64,000 bases of DNA from Oscillospiraceae bacterium MB24-C1 (GCA_030913685.1 CP133187.1:496001-560000); one strand, 5' to 3'. Shown: positions 26,401 to 36,542, counted from the first letter of the stretch. Made by a program: numbers and translations. Notes: generated by a model not told the origin, from the letters alone.

Positions 26401-29400
26401 CTATTCAACTACCGCTATATTCTGTTCACCTAACTCTTCCTTCAGAACCCGCAGCAACACTTCGCACAGCGAAACCCACATACTGCGTGGCGCAAGGGTC
26501 AGCTGACGGCTTTCTGTAAAGTATACATAAACCGGCGTGTTCCCGTCAAATACCGCCATATATTTTTGTGCGCTGAGCCATTCGGGCGCGTCCGGCGTGA
26601 GAACCTTTAAATATAGCCCCGGCCTCGCCGCCCTATTGTGTTTTTTTTCCTCCGGCGGTCTAACTTTATTGGTATAAACGCCAGCCTGTTGAGAGACACT
26701 TCCCATTTCGTCCATCGGCCGAGCCTCCTCCAAAATCAGTTTGGGATCCTCGTCCTCGCGGTAAGAGAGCCTTCCGCTTAAAACCACCAATCGGTCGACA
26801 TCGGTCAGCGCCGCATATTGCTCAAGCACCCGCGGAAAGACCAACGCCTCGATGCTGCCGGTAAGATCTTCAACAGTGAGGTAAGCCATCGTGTCGCCCT
26901 TTTTGGTGATACTCAGTTTTTTGGTATCTACCACTGCCGCAATACTGACCCTGGCATCGTCGTGCAATGCCTCAGTTCTATTCTCGGCGGAAGCGATGAT
27001 ATCGGAGACGCATGTCACCGGCAACGACGCAATTAAATCGCGATAAGCCAGTAATGGATGCCCCGAAACATAAAGTCCGATGATTTCCTTTTCCATCTTC
27101 AAAAGCTGCGAGGGTTCGTATTCCGGTTGTTGAGCAATCTGCTGGTTAGAATTATTTGCATCGGAAGAAAGGTTATCAAACAGGTTGACCTGTCCCGAAA
27201 TATTAGCTTTATGTACCCGGTCGATGTCTTCCAAAAGCGCGTCACAGCCCGAGAGCAGCGCACGCCGCGACAGGCCAAATCCGTCGCAGGCGCCACATTT
27301 GATTAAACTTTCCAGACTTCTGCGGCGCAGATCGGAGCCGTAGAGACGGTTGCAAAAGTCGTAGATATCGGTGAATCGCCCGTCGGCTTCCCGCGCGTCG
27401 AGTATCGCGCGCACCACACCTCGTCCAAGGTTTTTGATAGCAAGCAACCCAAAGCGTATCCCCTGCTCGGCAGCAGAAAATTCCTCAAGGCTCTCGTTGA
27501 CATCGGGGGGCAGGATGCGGATACCCAATCTGGCACACTCTCCGATATAAGACACAACCTTTGAAGTATTGTCCAATATGCTGGTCAGCAGCGCCGCCAT
27601 ATACTCCTTGGGATAATGACATTTCAGCCAAGCGGTCTGATACGAAATATAAGCGTAGGCCGCCGCGTGCGATTTGTTAAACGCGTAGGCAGCAAAAGCG
27701 CTCATCTCGTCAAATATGTCGCTGGCGATGCCCTCTGGAATACCATTGGCGATACAACCTGCACACTCAACCGTTCCATCGTCATTTTTCATGCCGTAGA
27801 TGAAATGCTCGCGCTCCTTTTGCATGACAGAGGCTTTCTTTTTGCTCATGGCGCGGCGCACAAGATCGGCCCGCCCGTAAGAGAAACCCGCCAACTCACG
27901 GCAGATCTGCATGACCTGTTCCTGATAGACAATGCATCCATAGGTAACGTCTAGGATATTTTTAAGCTTGGGGTGTTTATAGGTCACCAGCTCCGGCTTA
28001 TGCCGGTTCTGAATATAACGAGGAATTGATTCCATCGGACCGGGGCGATAGAGCGAGATAACTGCGATCAAATCCTCCATGTGTTCGGGGCGCAACTGCA
28101 TCAGCACCTGTCGCATACCGGACGATTCAAACTGGAATACGCCCTCGGTATGCCCCTTTGAGAACATGGCATAGACCGCAGCATCATCAAGCGAAATATC
28201 ATCAGCAGAAAAACCGGGGGTTGTTTTGCGTATCATACTTTCACTGTCGGCGATAACCGTGAGGTTTCGCAGCCCCAGAAAATCCATCTTAAGAAGACCC
28301 AGTTCCTCAAGCGTTCCCATCGGAAACTGCGTCACAATCGCATCCTCCCCACTCTGTAAAGGCACATACCTTTCCACGGGCTCTTTGGAGATTACGACAC
28401 CCGCTGCGTGGGTTGAGGCGTGGCGTGGCATACCCTCAAGACTCATGGCCACGTCGATTAAATCGTGTGCGGCGGAGTCTTCGTCATACAGGCGCTTAAA
28501 GTCCTTTGAGGAGGTCAGCGCCTTAGAAAGCGTAATACCCAATTCGGCGGGCACCAGCTTAGCTACAACGTCCACCTGCTGATAGCTCATACCCAATGCA
28601 CGGCCGCTGTCTCTGATTGCGGCGCGTGCCGCCATGGTGCCGAAGGTGATGATCTGCGCCACATGGTCGGCCCCGTAGCGCCGGACGACATATTCAATAA
28701 CCTCCGGCCTGCGGACATAGCAGAAATCGATATCAAAGTCCGGCATACTGACACGCTCAGGATTTAAAAAGCGTTCAAAAATCAAGTGATATTTCATCGG
28801 GTCGATGCCGGTGATGCCGATGCAGTACGCCGCTAGGCTGCCCGCACCTGAGCCTCTGCCTGGGCCAACCGGAATGCCCTGTGATTTAGCATAAGCGATG
28901 AAATCATGTACGATGAGGTAATAATCAACATACCCCATCTTTTCGATAACCGAAAGCTCGTATTCTAGCCGGTCTACAACCTCCTGCGAAGGATTCTCAC
29001 CATAGTAACGACGCAGCCCCTCATAGCAGCTCGTGCGAAAATATTCACGGTTTTCCCGACCGTCCGGCACTGTAAAGCTCGGGAGCTTTAGTTCTCCAAA
29101 TGTAAAATCCACATTGCAACGCTCGGCAATTTTCAGGGTCGTATCCATCGCATCCTCAAAGCCGGGCAGTGCTTTTTGCATCTCGTCGCGAGTCTTAACA
29201 AAAAATTCGTCGGTGGAAAACTCCATGCTGGAATTGTCGACGGTGGTATTGGTCTGAATGCAGGTCAACACATGCTGCATGCGGCTGTCCTCGCGGCGGA
29301 TATAATGCGCATCGTTAGTCGCGACAATGCCCACCTCAAGCTCGTTGGCTAAACGGCGCAGCATTGGCAAAATGCGCTGTTGCTCAGTAATGCCATGGTT

Positions 29401-29931
29401 CTGCACCTCGATATAATAGTTCTCTCGACCAAAAATTTCAATGTGTTTTTCTGCGGCCTGTTTAGCACCATCGTAGTCTCCCGCCATCAGAAGGCGGGGA
29501 ATCTGTCCTGACAGGCAGGCAGAGAGGGCGATTAACCCCTCGGATTTCTGCGCCAACAGCGCCATATCGACGCGCGGCTTAGTATAAAAGCCCTCAATAC
29601 AACCGTGCGACACCAACGAAATCAGGTTCTGATAGCCCGTCATGTTTTTGCACAACAGAACCAAATGATGGGGCGAAGAGTCGATGCGGTGTACTTTATC
29701 CTGCATGCTTCGCGGCGCGACATATACCTCGCACCCGATGATGGGCTTGACCCCCACGGCCTTCGCCTTCTTGTAAAAGTCGATGACGCCGTACATTACG
29801 CCGTGGTCAGTGATAGCAACGGCGGACTGGCCAATTTTTTTAGCGTACTCAAGAACTCTGTCTATGCGGCAGGCACCGTCGAGCAAGCTGTATTCAGTAT
29901 GCAGATGCAGGTGGACGAAATCATTCATCAA
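26401..29931 (-). CDS. dnaE: DNA polymerase III alpha subunit DnaE
   Basis: 1176-aa replicative or lagging-strand polymerase. N-terminal PHP domain (HLHTEYSLLDGACRI), C-family polymerase core with the catalytic PDFDIDFCYVRR aspartates, tandem helix-hairpin-helix region, and a C-terminal OB-fold/tau-binding part. Normal length for DnaE1. Its ATG overlaps the whiA stop in ATGA (4 nt), so translation is coupled. Confidence 0.98.
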   Translation of the reverse strand: MMNDFVHLHLHTEYSLLDGACRIDRVLEYAKKIGQSAVAITDHGVMYGVIDFYKKAKAVGVKPIIGCEVYVAPRSMQDKVHRIDSSPHHLVLLCKNMTGYQNLISLVSHGCIEGFYTKPRVDMALLAQKSEGLIALSACLSGQIPRLLMAGDYDGAKQAAEKHIEIFGRENYYIEVQNHGITEQQRILPMLRRLANELEVGIVATNDAHYIRREDSRMQHVLTCIQTNTTVDNSSMEFSTDEFFVKTRDEMQKALPGFEDAMDTTLKIAERCNVDFTFGELKLPSFTVPDGRENREYFRTSCYEGLRRYYGENPSQEVVDRLEYELSVIEKMGYVDYYLIVHDFIAYAKSQGIPVGPGRGSGAGSLAAYCIGITGIDPMKYHLIFERFLNPERVSMPDFDIDFCYVRRPEVIEYVVRRYGADHVAQIITFGTMAARAAIRDSGRALGMSYQQVDVVAKLVPAELGITLSKALTSSKDFKRLYDEDSAAHDLIDVAMSLEGMPRHASTHAAGVVISKEPVERYVPLQSGEDAIVTQFPMGTLEELGLLKMDFLGLRNLTVIADSESMIRKTTPGFSADDISLDDAAVYAMFSKGHTEGVFQFESSGMRQVLMQLRPEHMEDLIAVISLYRPGPMESIPRYIQNRHKPELVTYKHPKLKNILDVTYGCIVYQEQVMQICRELAGFSYGRADLVRRAMSKKKASVMQKEREHFIYGMKNDDGTVECAGCIANGIPEGIASDIFDEMSAFAAYAFNKSHAAAYAYISYQTAWLKCHYPKEYMAALLTSILDNTSKVVSYIGECARLGIRILPPDVNESLEEFSAAEQGIRFGLLAIKNLGRGVVRAILDAREADGRFTDIYDFCNRLYGSDLRRRSLESLIKCGACDGFGLSRRALLSGCDALLEDIDRVHKANISGQVNLFDNLSSDANNSNQQIAQQPEYEPSQLLKMEKEIIGLYVSGHPLLAYRDLIASLPVTCVSDIIASAENRTEALHDDARVSIAAVVDTKKLSITKKGDTMAYLTVEDLTGSIEALVFPRVLEQYAALTDVDRLVVLSGRLSYREDEDPKLILEEARPMDEMGSVSQQAGVYTNKVRPPEEKKHNRAARPGLYLKVLTPDAPEWLSAQKYMAVFDGNTPVYVYFTESRQLTLAPRSMWVSLCEVLLRVLKEELGEQNIAVVE

Positions 29932-30830
29932 ACCACCTCCTCTTGGTTTCGCAGCTGTTGGGCAGCCTGTGCAATCTGATTAAAGCGGTGGTTAATTCCT
30001 GAGCGAGATAGCCCTGACAGCTTTGAAAGTTCAGAAAGCGACGCCTCGGTATTCTCTTCCCGCAACCGGGCTACCGCCATTGTCTGTGGGGGCAGCGTTT
30101 CCAGCAGGTTATGCGTGCGCAAAAGCTGAATATCGGACAGCTGCTTCTCTGCCGCCTTAAACAGCTTTCCAGCGTTCGCGGCATCGCAGTTGGCCGCTCG
30201 GTTGGCGCGGTTGCGCAGGTCTTTATATATTTTTGTTTCCATCAATTCCAGCGAACAGCGGGTGGCACCGATCATGGTTAGAAGATCCTCAATCTGCTCA
30301 CTCTCTTTAAAATAAAGCACCGTCTGCCCACGGCGTACCGTTGATTTTGGCGGATAGCCGACAATTGCCAGCTGCTCAAACAGCATGTCCGCCAGCGAGT
30401 CGTCAGGCGGCAGAAGCTCTAAATGATAACTTTTGGAAGGTTCGCTGACAGTGCCACAGGCCATAAAGGCTCCGCAGAAAAATTTTGCGAAATTTTCTTC
30501 CGACATCAGTTCCCGATTAAAAAGATCTTCACTGTGATCAAAACTGCGCAGTAACCGCGTAGCATCTTGCGGGCGGTTTAATTCCACGGTATAAAGCAAA
30601 GCACCGCGTGGCGCTTTCTGCTCTGAAAAGGCCGCATGTACGCCGATAGCGTCCTTGATTGCAAAACCATAGAGCTTTGATACGGTCAGATGCTCGGTAG
30701 AAATGGAAACACCCTGACTATCAAACTTTTTGCCCATTAAAAGCAGACCGTAGCAAAAAGCCCTGTATTGTGGGCTTTTTGACGGTCGAGAAAGATATAT
30801 TTCTTCTTTGACACGCGCTGCATAAGACAA
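29928..30830 (-). CDS. whiA: DNA-binding protein WhiA
   Basis: 300 aa. Its N-terminal part is related to LAGLIDADG endonucleases but without nuclease function, and a C-terminal helix-turn-helix lies near residues 255-290 (SLSELSKLSGLSRSGINHRFNQI). WhiA influences division and chromosome segregation in Firmicutes and sporulation in Streptomyces. Lies directly after rapZ, as is conserved in Gram-positives, with a 14-nt gap. Confidence 0.95.
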   Translation of the reverse strand: MSYAARVKEEIYLSRPSKSPQYRAFCYGLLLMGKKFDSQGVSISTEHLTVSKLYGFAIKDAIGVHAAFSEQKAPRGALLYTVELNRPQDATRLLRSFDHSEDLFNRELMSEENFAKFFCGAFMACGTVSEPSKSYHLELLPPDDSLADMLFEQLAIVGYPPKSTVRRGQTVLYFKESEQIEDLLTMIGATRCSLELMETKIYKDLRNRANRAANCDAANAGKLFKAAEKQLSDIQLLRTHNLLETLPPQTMAVARLREENTEASLSELSKLSGLSRSGINHRFNQIAQAAQQLRNQEEVV

Positions 30831-30844
30831 GCTGCGTCACCTCA

Positions 30845-31699
30845 TCAACGTTCGTAATCGCGGTGCAAAACCAAAAGTAAATCGTGGCTTTCTTTTAGGC
30901 GTTCTCCGACCCGCTCGGCGAACGAAACTGAGCGGTGACGGCCGCCGGTGCAACCGAACGCAATCACAAGACTGCTTTTGCCCTCTCGCACATAGAGCGG
31001 CAATGAATAATCGATCATATCATTATAACGGGCCATCAGCCCGTTGGATTCTTCAAAACTAAAAACATAGTCGCTCACCCGCTTATCACAGCCGGTGAGC
31101 GGACGCAGTTCCTGTATATAATGCGGGTTGGGCAGGCATCGCACGTCCAGTACAATGTCAGCATCCGCCGGAATGCCATATTTAAAGCCGAATGACATGA
31201 CGGTAATAGCCATGGCGTTACTACTTTTGGAAAAAAACAGCGACACAATGCGCTCTTTTAACTGTGCGGTAGAAAGCGTTGAAGTATCAACCAGATAATC
31301 GGCGCACTCACGCAATGGGCTCATGGCTTTACGCTCAAGCATGATGGCTTCCTGTAAAACCTTGACCGAATCGTCCATCAGCGGGTGCTTGCGGCGCGTC
31401 TCTTTAAAACGCCGAATCAAAACCTCGTCGGCAGCATCCAGATAGAGAGTGCGTACATTATAACCCTTATCGGTAAACATTTTCTTTGTTTCGCTAAAAC
31501 CATCAAAATAGCAACAGCTGCGGATATCCACCACAACGGCATATTTGTCATGCCGGGCAGATGTTTGGCACAATGTAATAAACTGCTCTAAAAGCTCAGC
31601 CGGGATATTGTCAATACAAAAATAACCGATATCCTCCAGAGCATGTACAGCCTGCGACTTTCCAGCACCCGAAAGGCCGGTAATAATTAAAAAATCCAT
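30845..31699 (-). CDS. rapZ: RNase adapter / nucleotide-binding protein RapZ (YvcJ)
   Basis: 284-aa P-loop protein: Walker A GLSGAGKS at 8-15 and the C-terminal GCTGGRHRSV motif. RapZ homologues bind UDP-GlcNAc-type ligands and regulate amino-sugar synthesis; in Bacillus YvcJ is linked to competence. Between murB and whiA in the same direction. Confident family call; the precise role in this organism is not known. Confidence 0.95.
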   Translation of the reverse strand: MDFLIITGLSGAGKSQAVHALEDIGYFCIDNIPAELLEQFITLCQTSARHDKYAVVVDIRSCCYFDGFSETKKMFTDKGYNVRTLYLDAADEVLIRRFKETRRKHPLMDDSVKVLQEAIMLERKAMSPLRECADYLVDTSTLSTAQLKERIVSLFFSKSSNAMAITVMSFGFKYGIPADADIVLDVRCLPNPHYIQELRPLTGCDKRVSDYVFSFEESNGLMARYNDMIDYSLPLYVREGKSSLVIAFGCTGGRHRSVSFAERVGERLKESHDLLLVLHRDYER

Positions 31700-31714
31700 G
31701 TTGGTATCCTCTTT

Positions 31715-32620
31715 TTATGCAAGGTATTTAATCTCGGGCTCTAGCAGTACGCCAGTACGTCGACAGACTTCGTTTTTGACAGCCTCCAAAAGTGCCAGCA
31801 CATCGCGGCAGGTGGCACCGCCGGTGTTGATGACAAATCCTGAATGCTTGGTGCTGACCTGCGCACCACCAACCGAGAAGCCCTTTAAGCCGCATTCTTC
31901 TATCAGCGCAGCAGCATAAGCGCCTGAAGGGCGCTTAAACGCGCTGCCTGCGCTTGGGAATTCCAGCGGTTGCTTGGTAACACGCCGTGCCATGATGTCT
32001 TTCATGCGTGTGTCAATCGCCTCGGGCGTGTCGGGGTTCAATTCAAAGTCGGCTGAACAAACAATCTGCCCTTCCTTTTGAAAACGGCTGCTGCGGTAAG
32101 CAAATCCCGCCTGTTCAGCCGGTATGGTGAGAAAGCAGTCCATCTTATCAAGTACACGGGCTGAGACCACTACATCCTTCATTTCGCCGCCGTAGGCACC
32201 CGCATTCATGTATACCGCGCCGCCGACGCTACCCGGAATTCCATAGGCAAACTCCAAACCGCCAAGGCCTTGCCGCTGCGCAAAACGGCAAAGCTGCAAG
32301 AGCGTCACGCCTGCCTGGGCCGAAAGTGTATTACCTTTGCGGGTAATGCTGCTCATCGGCTGCGAAAAGGCGATCACCGCCCCACGCAGACCCTCATCTG
32401 CCACCAGCAGGTTTGAACCGTTGCCTATGACATACACCGGAATGGATGCCGCATGGCAAAGAGAAAGCGCTTGCATCGCCTGCGCCTCGCTCGCGGGCGT
32501 AATAAAAATCTCGGCCGGACCCCCTATATGAAAAGAAGTGTGCCGGCGCATCGGCTCTTCGCACAAAAATAAACATCCCGCTTGCCCAAGCTTTACTTTC
32601 AGGTTTTCTGTTTGCGACAT
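31715..32620 (-). CDS. murB: UDP-N-acetylenolpyruvoylglucosamine reductase MurB
   Basis: 301 aa. Cytoplasmic FAD enzyme reducing UDP-GlcNAc-enolpyruvate to UDP-MurNAc for peptidoglycan. FAD-binding segments (VIGNGSNLLVADEG, GIPGSVGGAVYMNAGAYGGE) and the catalytic GSAFKRP and C-terminal acidic region (VLLEPEIKYL) are present: type II MurB length. Placed between hprK and rapZ, 24 and 15 nt apart, in the same transcription unit. Confidence 0.97.
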   Translation of the reverse strand: MSQTENLKVKLGQAGCLFLCEEPMRRHTSFHIGGPAEIFITPASEAQAMQALSLCHAASIPVYVIGNGSNLLVADEGLRGAVIAFSQPMSSITRKGNTLSAQAGVTLLQLCRFAQRQGLGGLEFAYGIPGSVGGAVYMNAGAYGGEMKDVVVSARVLDKMDCFLTIPAEQAGFAYRSSRFQKEGQIVCSADFELNPDTPEAIDTRMKDIMARRVTKQPLEFPSAGSAFKRPSGAYAAALIEECGLKGFSVGGAQVSTKHSGFVINTGGATCRDVLALLEAVKNEVCRRTGVLLEPEIKYLA

Positions 32621-32644
32621 CGGTTGGGTTTCCTCCTAAAAGCG

Positions 32645-33616
32645 TTATTGCCAATAGCTGTTTATCGCGATCTTTTCCACCGGAGGCAGTTCATCCTCCG
32701 GCATGCCAAGGCTGCGCATCAAGTCGTGCGGCGCACTGTAGCCCAGCTTTTTAAGCCGAAGATTCATGGTGGCCGCTTCAATAATGACCGACAAATTCCG
32801 GCCCGGCTTAACTGGAATAGTCACGCAGGGTATCTTGATTCCCAAAATATCCATAACTTGATTTTCAAAGCCCAAACGATCGTAGGGCGTTTCTTCATTC
32901 CATGGCTCAAGCTGTACTATGAGCAGTATTTTCTCGGCGATCTTAACGGCGCGCATGCCGAACATTCGCTGCGCATTTATAACACCTATGCCACGCAGCT
33001 CCATAAAATGCCGGATATTATCTGGAGAGGTTCCGACCAGTGCCTTGCTGGACACCTTTCGGATTTCGACGGCGTCATCCGCCACCAGACGGTGCCCACG
33101 CACTATCAGCTCAACAGCCACCTCACTTTTACCAACGCCACTTTCACCCAAAATAAGCACACCATCGCCAAATAGTTCCATGAGCACGCCATGACGGGTG
33201 ATGCGCGGAGCAAGGTCGATATTCAACTGAGATATCAGCGAGGACATAAACGAACAAGTGTTCTCGTCGGTGCGCAACAACGGAATCTGCGCATGCTTGG
33301 CCGCATCAATCAGCGGCGGGCACACTTCCAGACTGCGGGTAATGATAACCACGGGTGGTTTCATGGAAAAAAGGCGTTCAAGACGCGCTGCCGCCACCGA
33401 TTTTTCAAGGGTGTGCAGATAACTCATCTCGGTTTTGCCCAGAATCTGAACCCTGTGGCTGTCAAACACCTCAAAATAGCCCGCCATCTGGAGGCCGGGA
33501 CGATTGACCTCGGAACTGGAAATATTAATTTGGTCGGCAGGTATGGGGAGATAAATTGTCTCCAGCTTAAATTCATCAATTAGCTTAGAGAGCGCTATGT
33601 GAAATTTTGTCGACAT
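32645..33616 (-). CDS. hprK: HPr kinase/phosphorylase
   Basis: 323 aa. Bifunctional sensor that phosphorylates HPr at Ser46 and reverses it, controlling carbon catabolite repression. P-loop GESGVGKS and the signature around LVADDAVEI are clear, with the C-terminal motif IPVKPGRNLSVIIE. I prefer the ATG at 33614-33616 (AAGGTG 9 nt upstream) to a GTG 12 nt earlier. First gene of hprK-murB-rapZ-whiA-dnaE-pfkA; co-transcription with pfkA links catabolite control and glycolysis. Confidence 0.97.
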   Translation of the reverse strand: MSTKFHIALSKLIDEFKLETIYLPIPADQINISSSEVNRPGLQMAGYFEVFDSHRVQILGKTEMSYLHTLEKSVAAARLERLFSMKPPVVIITRSLEVCPPLIDAAKHAQIPLLRTDENTCSFMSSLISQLNIDLAPRITRHGVLMELFGDGVLILGESGVGKSEVAVELIVRGHRLVADDAVEIRKVSSKALVGTSPDNIRHFMELRGIGVINAQRMFGMRAVKIAEKILLIVQLEPWNEETPYDRLGFENQVMDILGIKIPCVTIPVKPGRNLSVIIEAATMNLRLKKLGYSAPHDLMRSLGMPEDELPPVEKIAINSYWQ

Positions 33617-33720
33617 GCCTATCAGCACCTTATCATTTAACTTTTTACACTATGGGTTCATTATACAAGAAGATTGGTTATTTTTCAAACCTATTGTCCG
33701 TTTTAAAAACACTTTTGCGG

Positions 33721-33749
33721 TTTTCTTTTTATAAACTTAATGGTATAAT
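33721..33749 (+). promoter_or_regulatory. Promoter of the GT4 glycosyltransferase
   Basis: A perfect TATAAT (33744-33749) with a weak -35 (TTTTCT) 17 nt upstream. It implies a ~150-nt leader before the glycosyltransferase GTG start. Confidence 0.5.
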
Positions 33750-33903
33750 AGCCGCGAAACTACTATTTTCCATTTTAATGTTAACGCTTGGCCCAAAGCT
33801 CGGCCGTCGCTCTTCAAAAAACGTCGCTTTTGCAGCGCATTGCGTTTTTAAAAAACGGACAATCCGCCTGATTGCAGACAAAAAATTATCCGGAGGAAAC
33901 GTT

Positions 33904-35073
33904 GTGAGAATTGCTATTTTTGTGGAGACCTATCTCCCCTATCTCAACGGCGTCGTTACGCACGTTAAAATTTTACGTGAGGGCTTGGTGCATAACGGGC
34001 ACGAGGTTTTGATTGTCACCGCCGATAAAAACGTGCGCGAACATGTCATTCAGGACGGTGTCCTGCGCTGCCCCGCACTGGAAGTCAAAAAGATTTACGG
34101 CTATGGGATTTCAAGCCCGTTGAGCATCACACTTAAAAAGAAGATTCGGGAGTTCAATCCTGATATCATCCATATTCAGCAGGAATTCGGCATCGGTTTG
34201 GCGGGCATACGCGCCGCGCGAGCGCTCAATGTACCGCTGGTTTATACGCTGCACACCATGTACGATGATTATCTTTACTATATCGCCCCGCGGCCCCTCA
34301 CCGACATGGTGCGGCGCATTTCCCACAATTACATACGCTTTATCTCACGCCGTGCCGACATCGTAACCGGCCCCTCGAAAAAGTGCGTTGATTATCTGGC
34401 AAACGCTGGCGTTCACCGAAAGGTTTACGTCATCCCCAACTCGGTCGAGCTTGAAAACTATACCGAAGACGCCACTACGCCGGAACAGCGCGCTGCCATA
34501 CGCCAAAAGTATTCGATACCCGAAAACGCCTTTGTCGCCTGCTTCTGCGGGCGCATCGGTAAAGAAAAAGGCGTCGATAATCTCATTCGACTCTGGAAGG
34601 AACAAATCGACCCCGAGAGTAATTCTTACCTAATGATTATTGGCAACGGCCCCGCGCGCGAAGAATTGGAGCAGCTGACAATCAGTCTTGGCATCAATGA
34701 GCGCGTTATTTTTACCGGCGCGGTGGCGCACGAGGATATTCCGCCTTATTATGCCTGCTGCAACGCCTATGCAACCGCCTCGCTTTCCGAGATGTACTCC
34801 ATCTCCATGCTGGAAGCACAGGCTTCCGGCCTACCTGTGGTACAAAGGCTCGACCCTGACAATATTGACCAGATCAAGGTGGGTGTAAACGGTTTTCTAT
34901 TTGAAAGTGCCGAGGAGTTTGGTCAGATCATGAAAAGACTGCACGACCTGACCCCTCAGGAGCACAAGGCGCTGAGCGACTCGGTACGCGAATCAGTCAG
35001 AGAGCGCAGCAGCGATAGCATCGCAAAATATCTGCTGGAGCTTTATCAAAAGGCCATCAACAAGCATGCTTGA
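33904..35073 (+). CDS. GT4-family glycosyltransferase
   Basis: 389 aa, retaining GT-B glycosyltransferase. Typical N-terminal domain (RIAIFVETYLPYLNGVVTHV) and a C-terminal nucleotide-sugar domain with FCGRIGKEKG and the E-x7-E motif (SEMYSISMLEAQASGLPVV). It resembles diacylglycerol glucosyltransferases and other lipid- or cell-wall-directed enzymes. I chose the GTG at 33904 because GGAGG is 7 nt upstream; the frame is open 99 codons further up but that part lies across the promoter and has no similarity. Acceptor unknown. Confidence 0.88.
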   Translation: MRIAIFVETYLPYLNGVVTHVKILREGLVHNGHEVLIVTADKNVREHVIQDGVLRCPALEVKKIYGYGISSPLSITLKKKIREFNPDIIHIQQEFGIGLAGIRAARALNVPLVYTLHTMYDDYLYYIAPRPLTDMVRRISHNYIRFISRRADIVTGPSKKCVDYLANAGVHRKVYVIPNSVELENYTEDATTPEQRAAIRQKYSIPENAFVACFCGRIGKEKGVDNLIRLWKEQIDPESNSYLMIIGNGPAREELEQLTISLGINERVIFTGAVAHEDIPPYYACCNAYATASLSEMYSISMLEAQASGLPVVQRLDPDNIDQIKVGVNGFLFESAEEFGQIMKRLHDLTPQEHKALSDSVRESVRERSSDSIAKYLLELYQKAINKHA

Positions 35074-35150
35074 GTGATGTGTTTTCTGATTTGTTTTTTA
35101 AAGAATTTAATTAATACATACTACGTTTTATTTTTTGCCTAATAAGATTA

Positions 35151-35183
35151 ACAGCGCTGTCTCATGTATTGAGACAGCGCTGT
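35151..35183. terminator. Bidirectional hairpin between GT4 gene and prfB
   Basis: Perfect 14-bp stem ACAGCGCTGTCTCA (35151-35164) and TGAGACAGCGCTGT (35170-35183), 5-nt loop, between convergent genes. T-tracts are modest on both strands. Confidence 0.7.
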
Positions 35184-35196
35184 GCGGTTCATACTG

Positions 35197-36333
35197 TTAT
35201 TCAGATTGTTGTTCAAGCGCACCTAAACTAGCCGCCTTGAGATAGGCATTGATAAAGCCGTCGATATCACCATCCATAACGGCATTGATATTGCCCGACT
35301 CAAATCCTGTGCGGTGATCCTTAGCCAGTGTATAGGGCATGAACACATAGGAGCGTATCTGGCTGCCCCATGCAATTTCTTTCTGCACACCTTTGATGTC
35401 TTCAATGTGCTCTAAATGCTCGCGCTCCTTGATTTCTACCAGTTTGGAACGCAACATCTTCATCGCCATATCTCGGTTTTGGTGCTGGCTACGCTCATTC
35501 TGGCAGGCGACCACCACCCCGGTGGGAATATGCGTGATTCTGACCGCCGACGAGGTCTTATTGACGTGCTGTCCACCTGCACCACTCGCACGATAGACGT
35601 CGGTGCGAAGATCTTCGGGGCGGATATCCACTTCGATGGTGTCGTCAATTTCAGGCATAACTTCCAGCGAGGCAAACGAAGTGTGCCGCCGGCCGGAGGA
35701 ATCAAACGGAGAGATGCGCACCAGGCGGTGCACCCCACCCTCCGACTTTAAATAGCCGTAGGCATTAAGGCCTTCTATGATGATACTGGCGCTTTTTAAC
35801 CCTGCCTCATCCCCGTCGAGATAATCGACAATCTTATAAGCAAAGCCGTGGCGCTCGGCCCATCGGGTATACATGCGATAAAGCATCTGCGCCCAATCCT
35901 GTGCCTCTGTACCACCTGCGCCCGCGTGAAAGGTCATAATCGCATTTTTGTCATCATAGTCGCCAGTTAGCAGCGTAGAGAGTTTCATTTCATCAAGCTT
36001 GGTAAGAAAATTTTCGCTGAGCGCTTCAATTTCCTGCAGGACGCTTTCATCGTTTTCCTCCTGCGCAATCTCAATGAGCGTCATAGCGTCCTCGTATTGG
36101 ATGGTCAGCGCATCATATTCCTCTATGCGGTTTTTAAGCTGCTTTGTACGTGAAAGTACCTGTTGAGAATTGGTTAAATCGTCCCAAAAGCCCGGTTCAG
36201 CCGCCTTCATTTCCAGCTCAGCTACCTGATCACCCAGTCTTTTGTAGTTTATCGCCTCCGCCAAATCTAAAAGCTCAGGCTTTCGGGCGGAAAGTGCCAA
36301 TCGCATTTCTTCGAGCTGAAGCATGTTATCCAT
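35197..36333 (-). CDS. prfB: Peptide chain release factor 2
   Basis: 378 aa. Releases peptides at UGA/UAA. It has the SPF codon-recognition tripeptide (RISPFDSSGRR) and the GGQ catalytic loop (ASGAGGQHVNKTSSAV). The whole N-terminal coiled region is in one frame: the programmed +1 frameshift with in-frame UGA near codon 25, present in many prfB genes, is absent. Good promoter immediately upstream. Monocistronic. Confidence 0.97.
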   Translation of the reverse strand: MDNMLQLEEMRLALSARKPELLDLAEAINYKRLGDQVAELEMKAAEPGFWDDLTNSQQVLSRTKQLKNRIEEYDALTIQYEDAMTLIEIAQEENDESVLQEIEALSENFLTKLDEMKLSTLLTGDYDDKNAIMTFHAGAGGTEAQDWAQMLYRMYTRWAERHGFAYKIVDYLDGDEAGLKSASIIIEGLNAYGYLKSEGGVHRLVRISPFDSSGRRHTSFASLEVMPEIDDTIEVDIRPEDLRTDVYRASGAGGQHVNKTSSAVRITHIPTGVVVACQNERSQHQNRDMAMKMLRSKLVEIKEREHLEHIEDIKGVQKEIAWGSQIRSYVFMPYTLAKDHRTGFESGNINAVMDGDIDGFINAYLKAASLGALEQQSE

Positions 36334-36355
36334 CCTTTATTCAATATCGTTTGTT

Positions 36356-36384
36356 ATTATACGGAAAAAGGCGGTTGTTGTAAA
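36356..36384 (-). promoter_or_regulatory. Sigma-A promoter of prfB
   Basis: Minus strand TTTACA (36379-36384), 17-nt spacer, TATAAT (36356-36361), about 22 nt upstream of the ATG. Confidence 0.7.
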
Positions 36385-36429
36385 GGGTAGAAAAGCAACG
36401 CGCCGAAAGGTTTATTCACAAATTATCAA

Positions 36430-36458
36430 TTGTGATTTCATCGCCCCTACGCTATAAT
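36430..36458 (+). promoter_or_regulatory. Sigma-A promoter of the RING/zinc-ribbon protein
   Basis: TTGTGA (36430-36435), 17-nt spacer, TATAAT (36453-36458), about 85 nt upstream of the TTG start. Confidence 0.6.
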
Positions 36459-36542
36459 AGAAATATTAACATTAAAGTGAAAATGTAGTCATGGGCATTC
36501 GGCATCGCCCAGGCTGCTTTATCCCGAATGGAGGGTTCTAAT

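Noticed and set aside
33607-33903. 99-codon N-terminal extension of the GT4 glycosyltransferase frame
   Set aside because: It spans the promoter region, has no similarity, and the GTG at 33904 has a strong ribosome-binding site and matches the family N-terminus.
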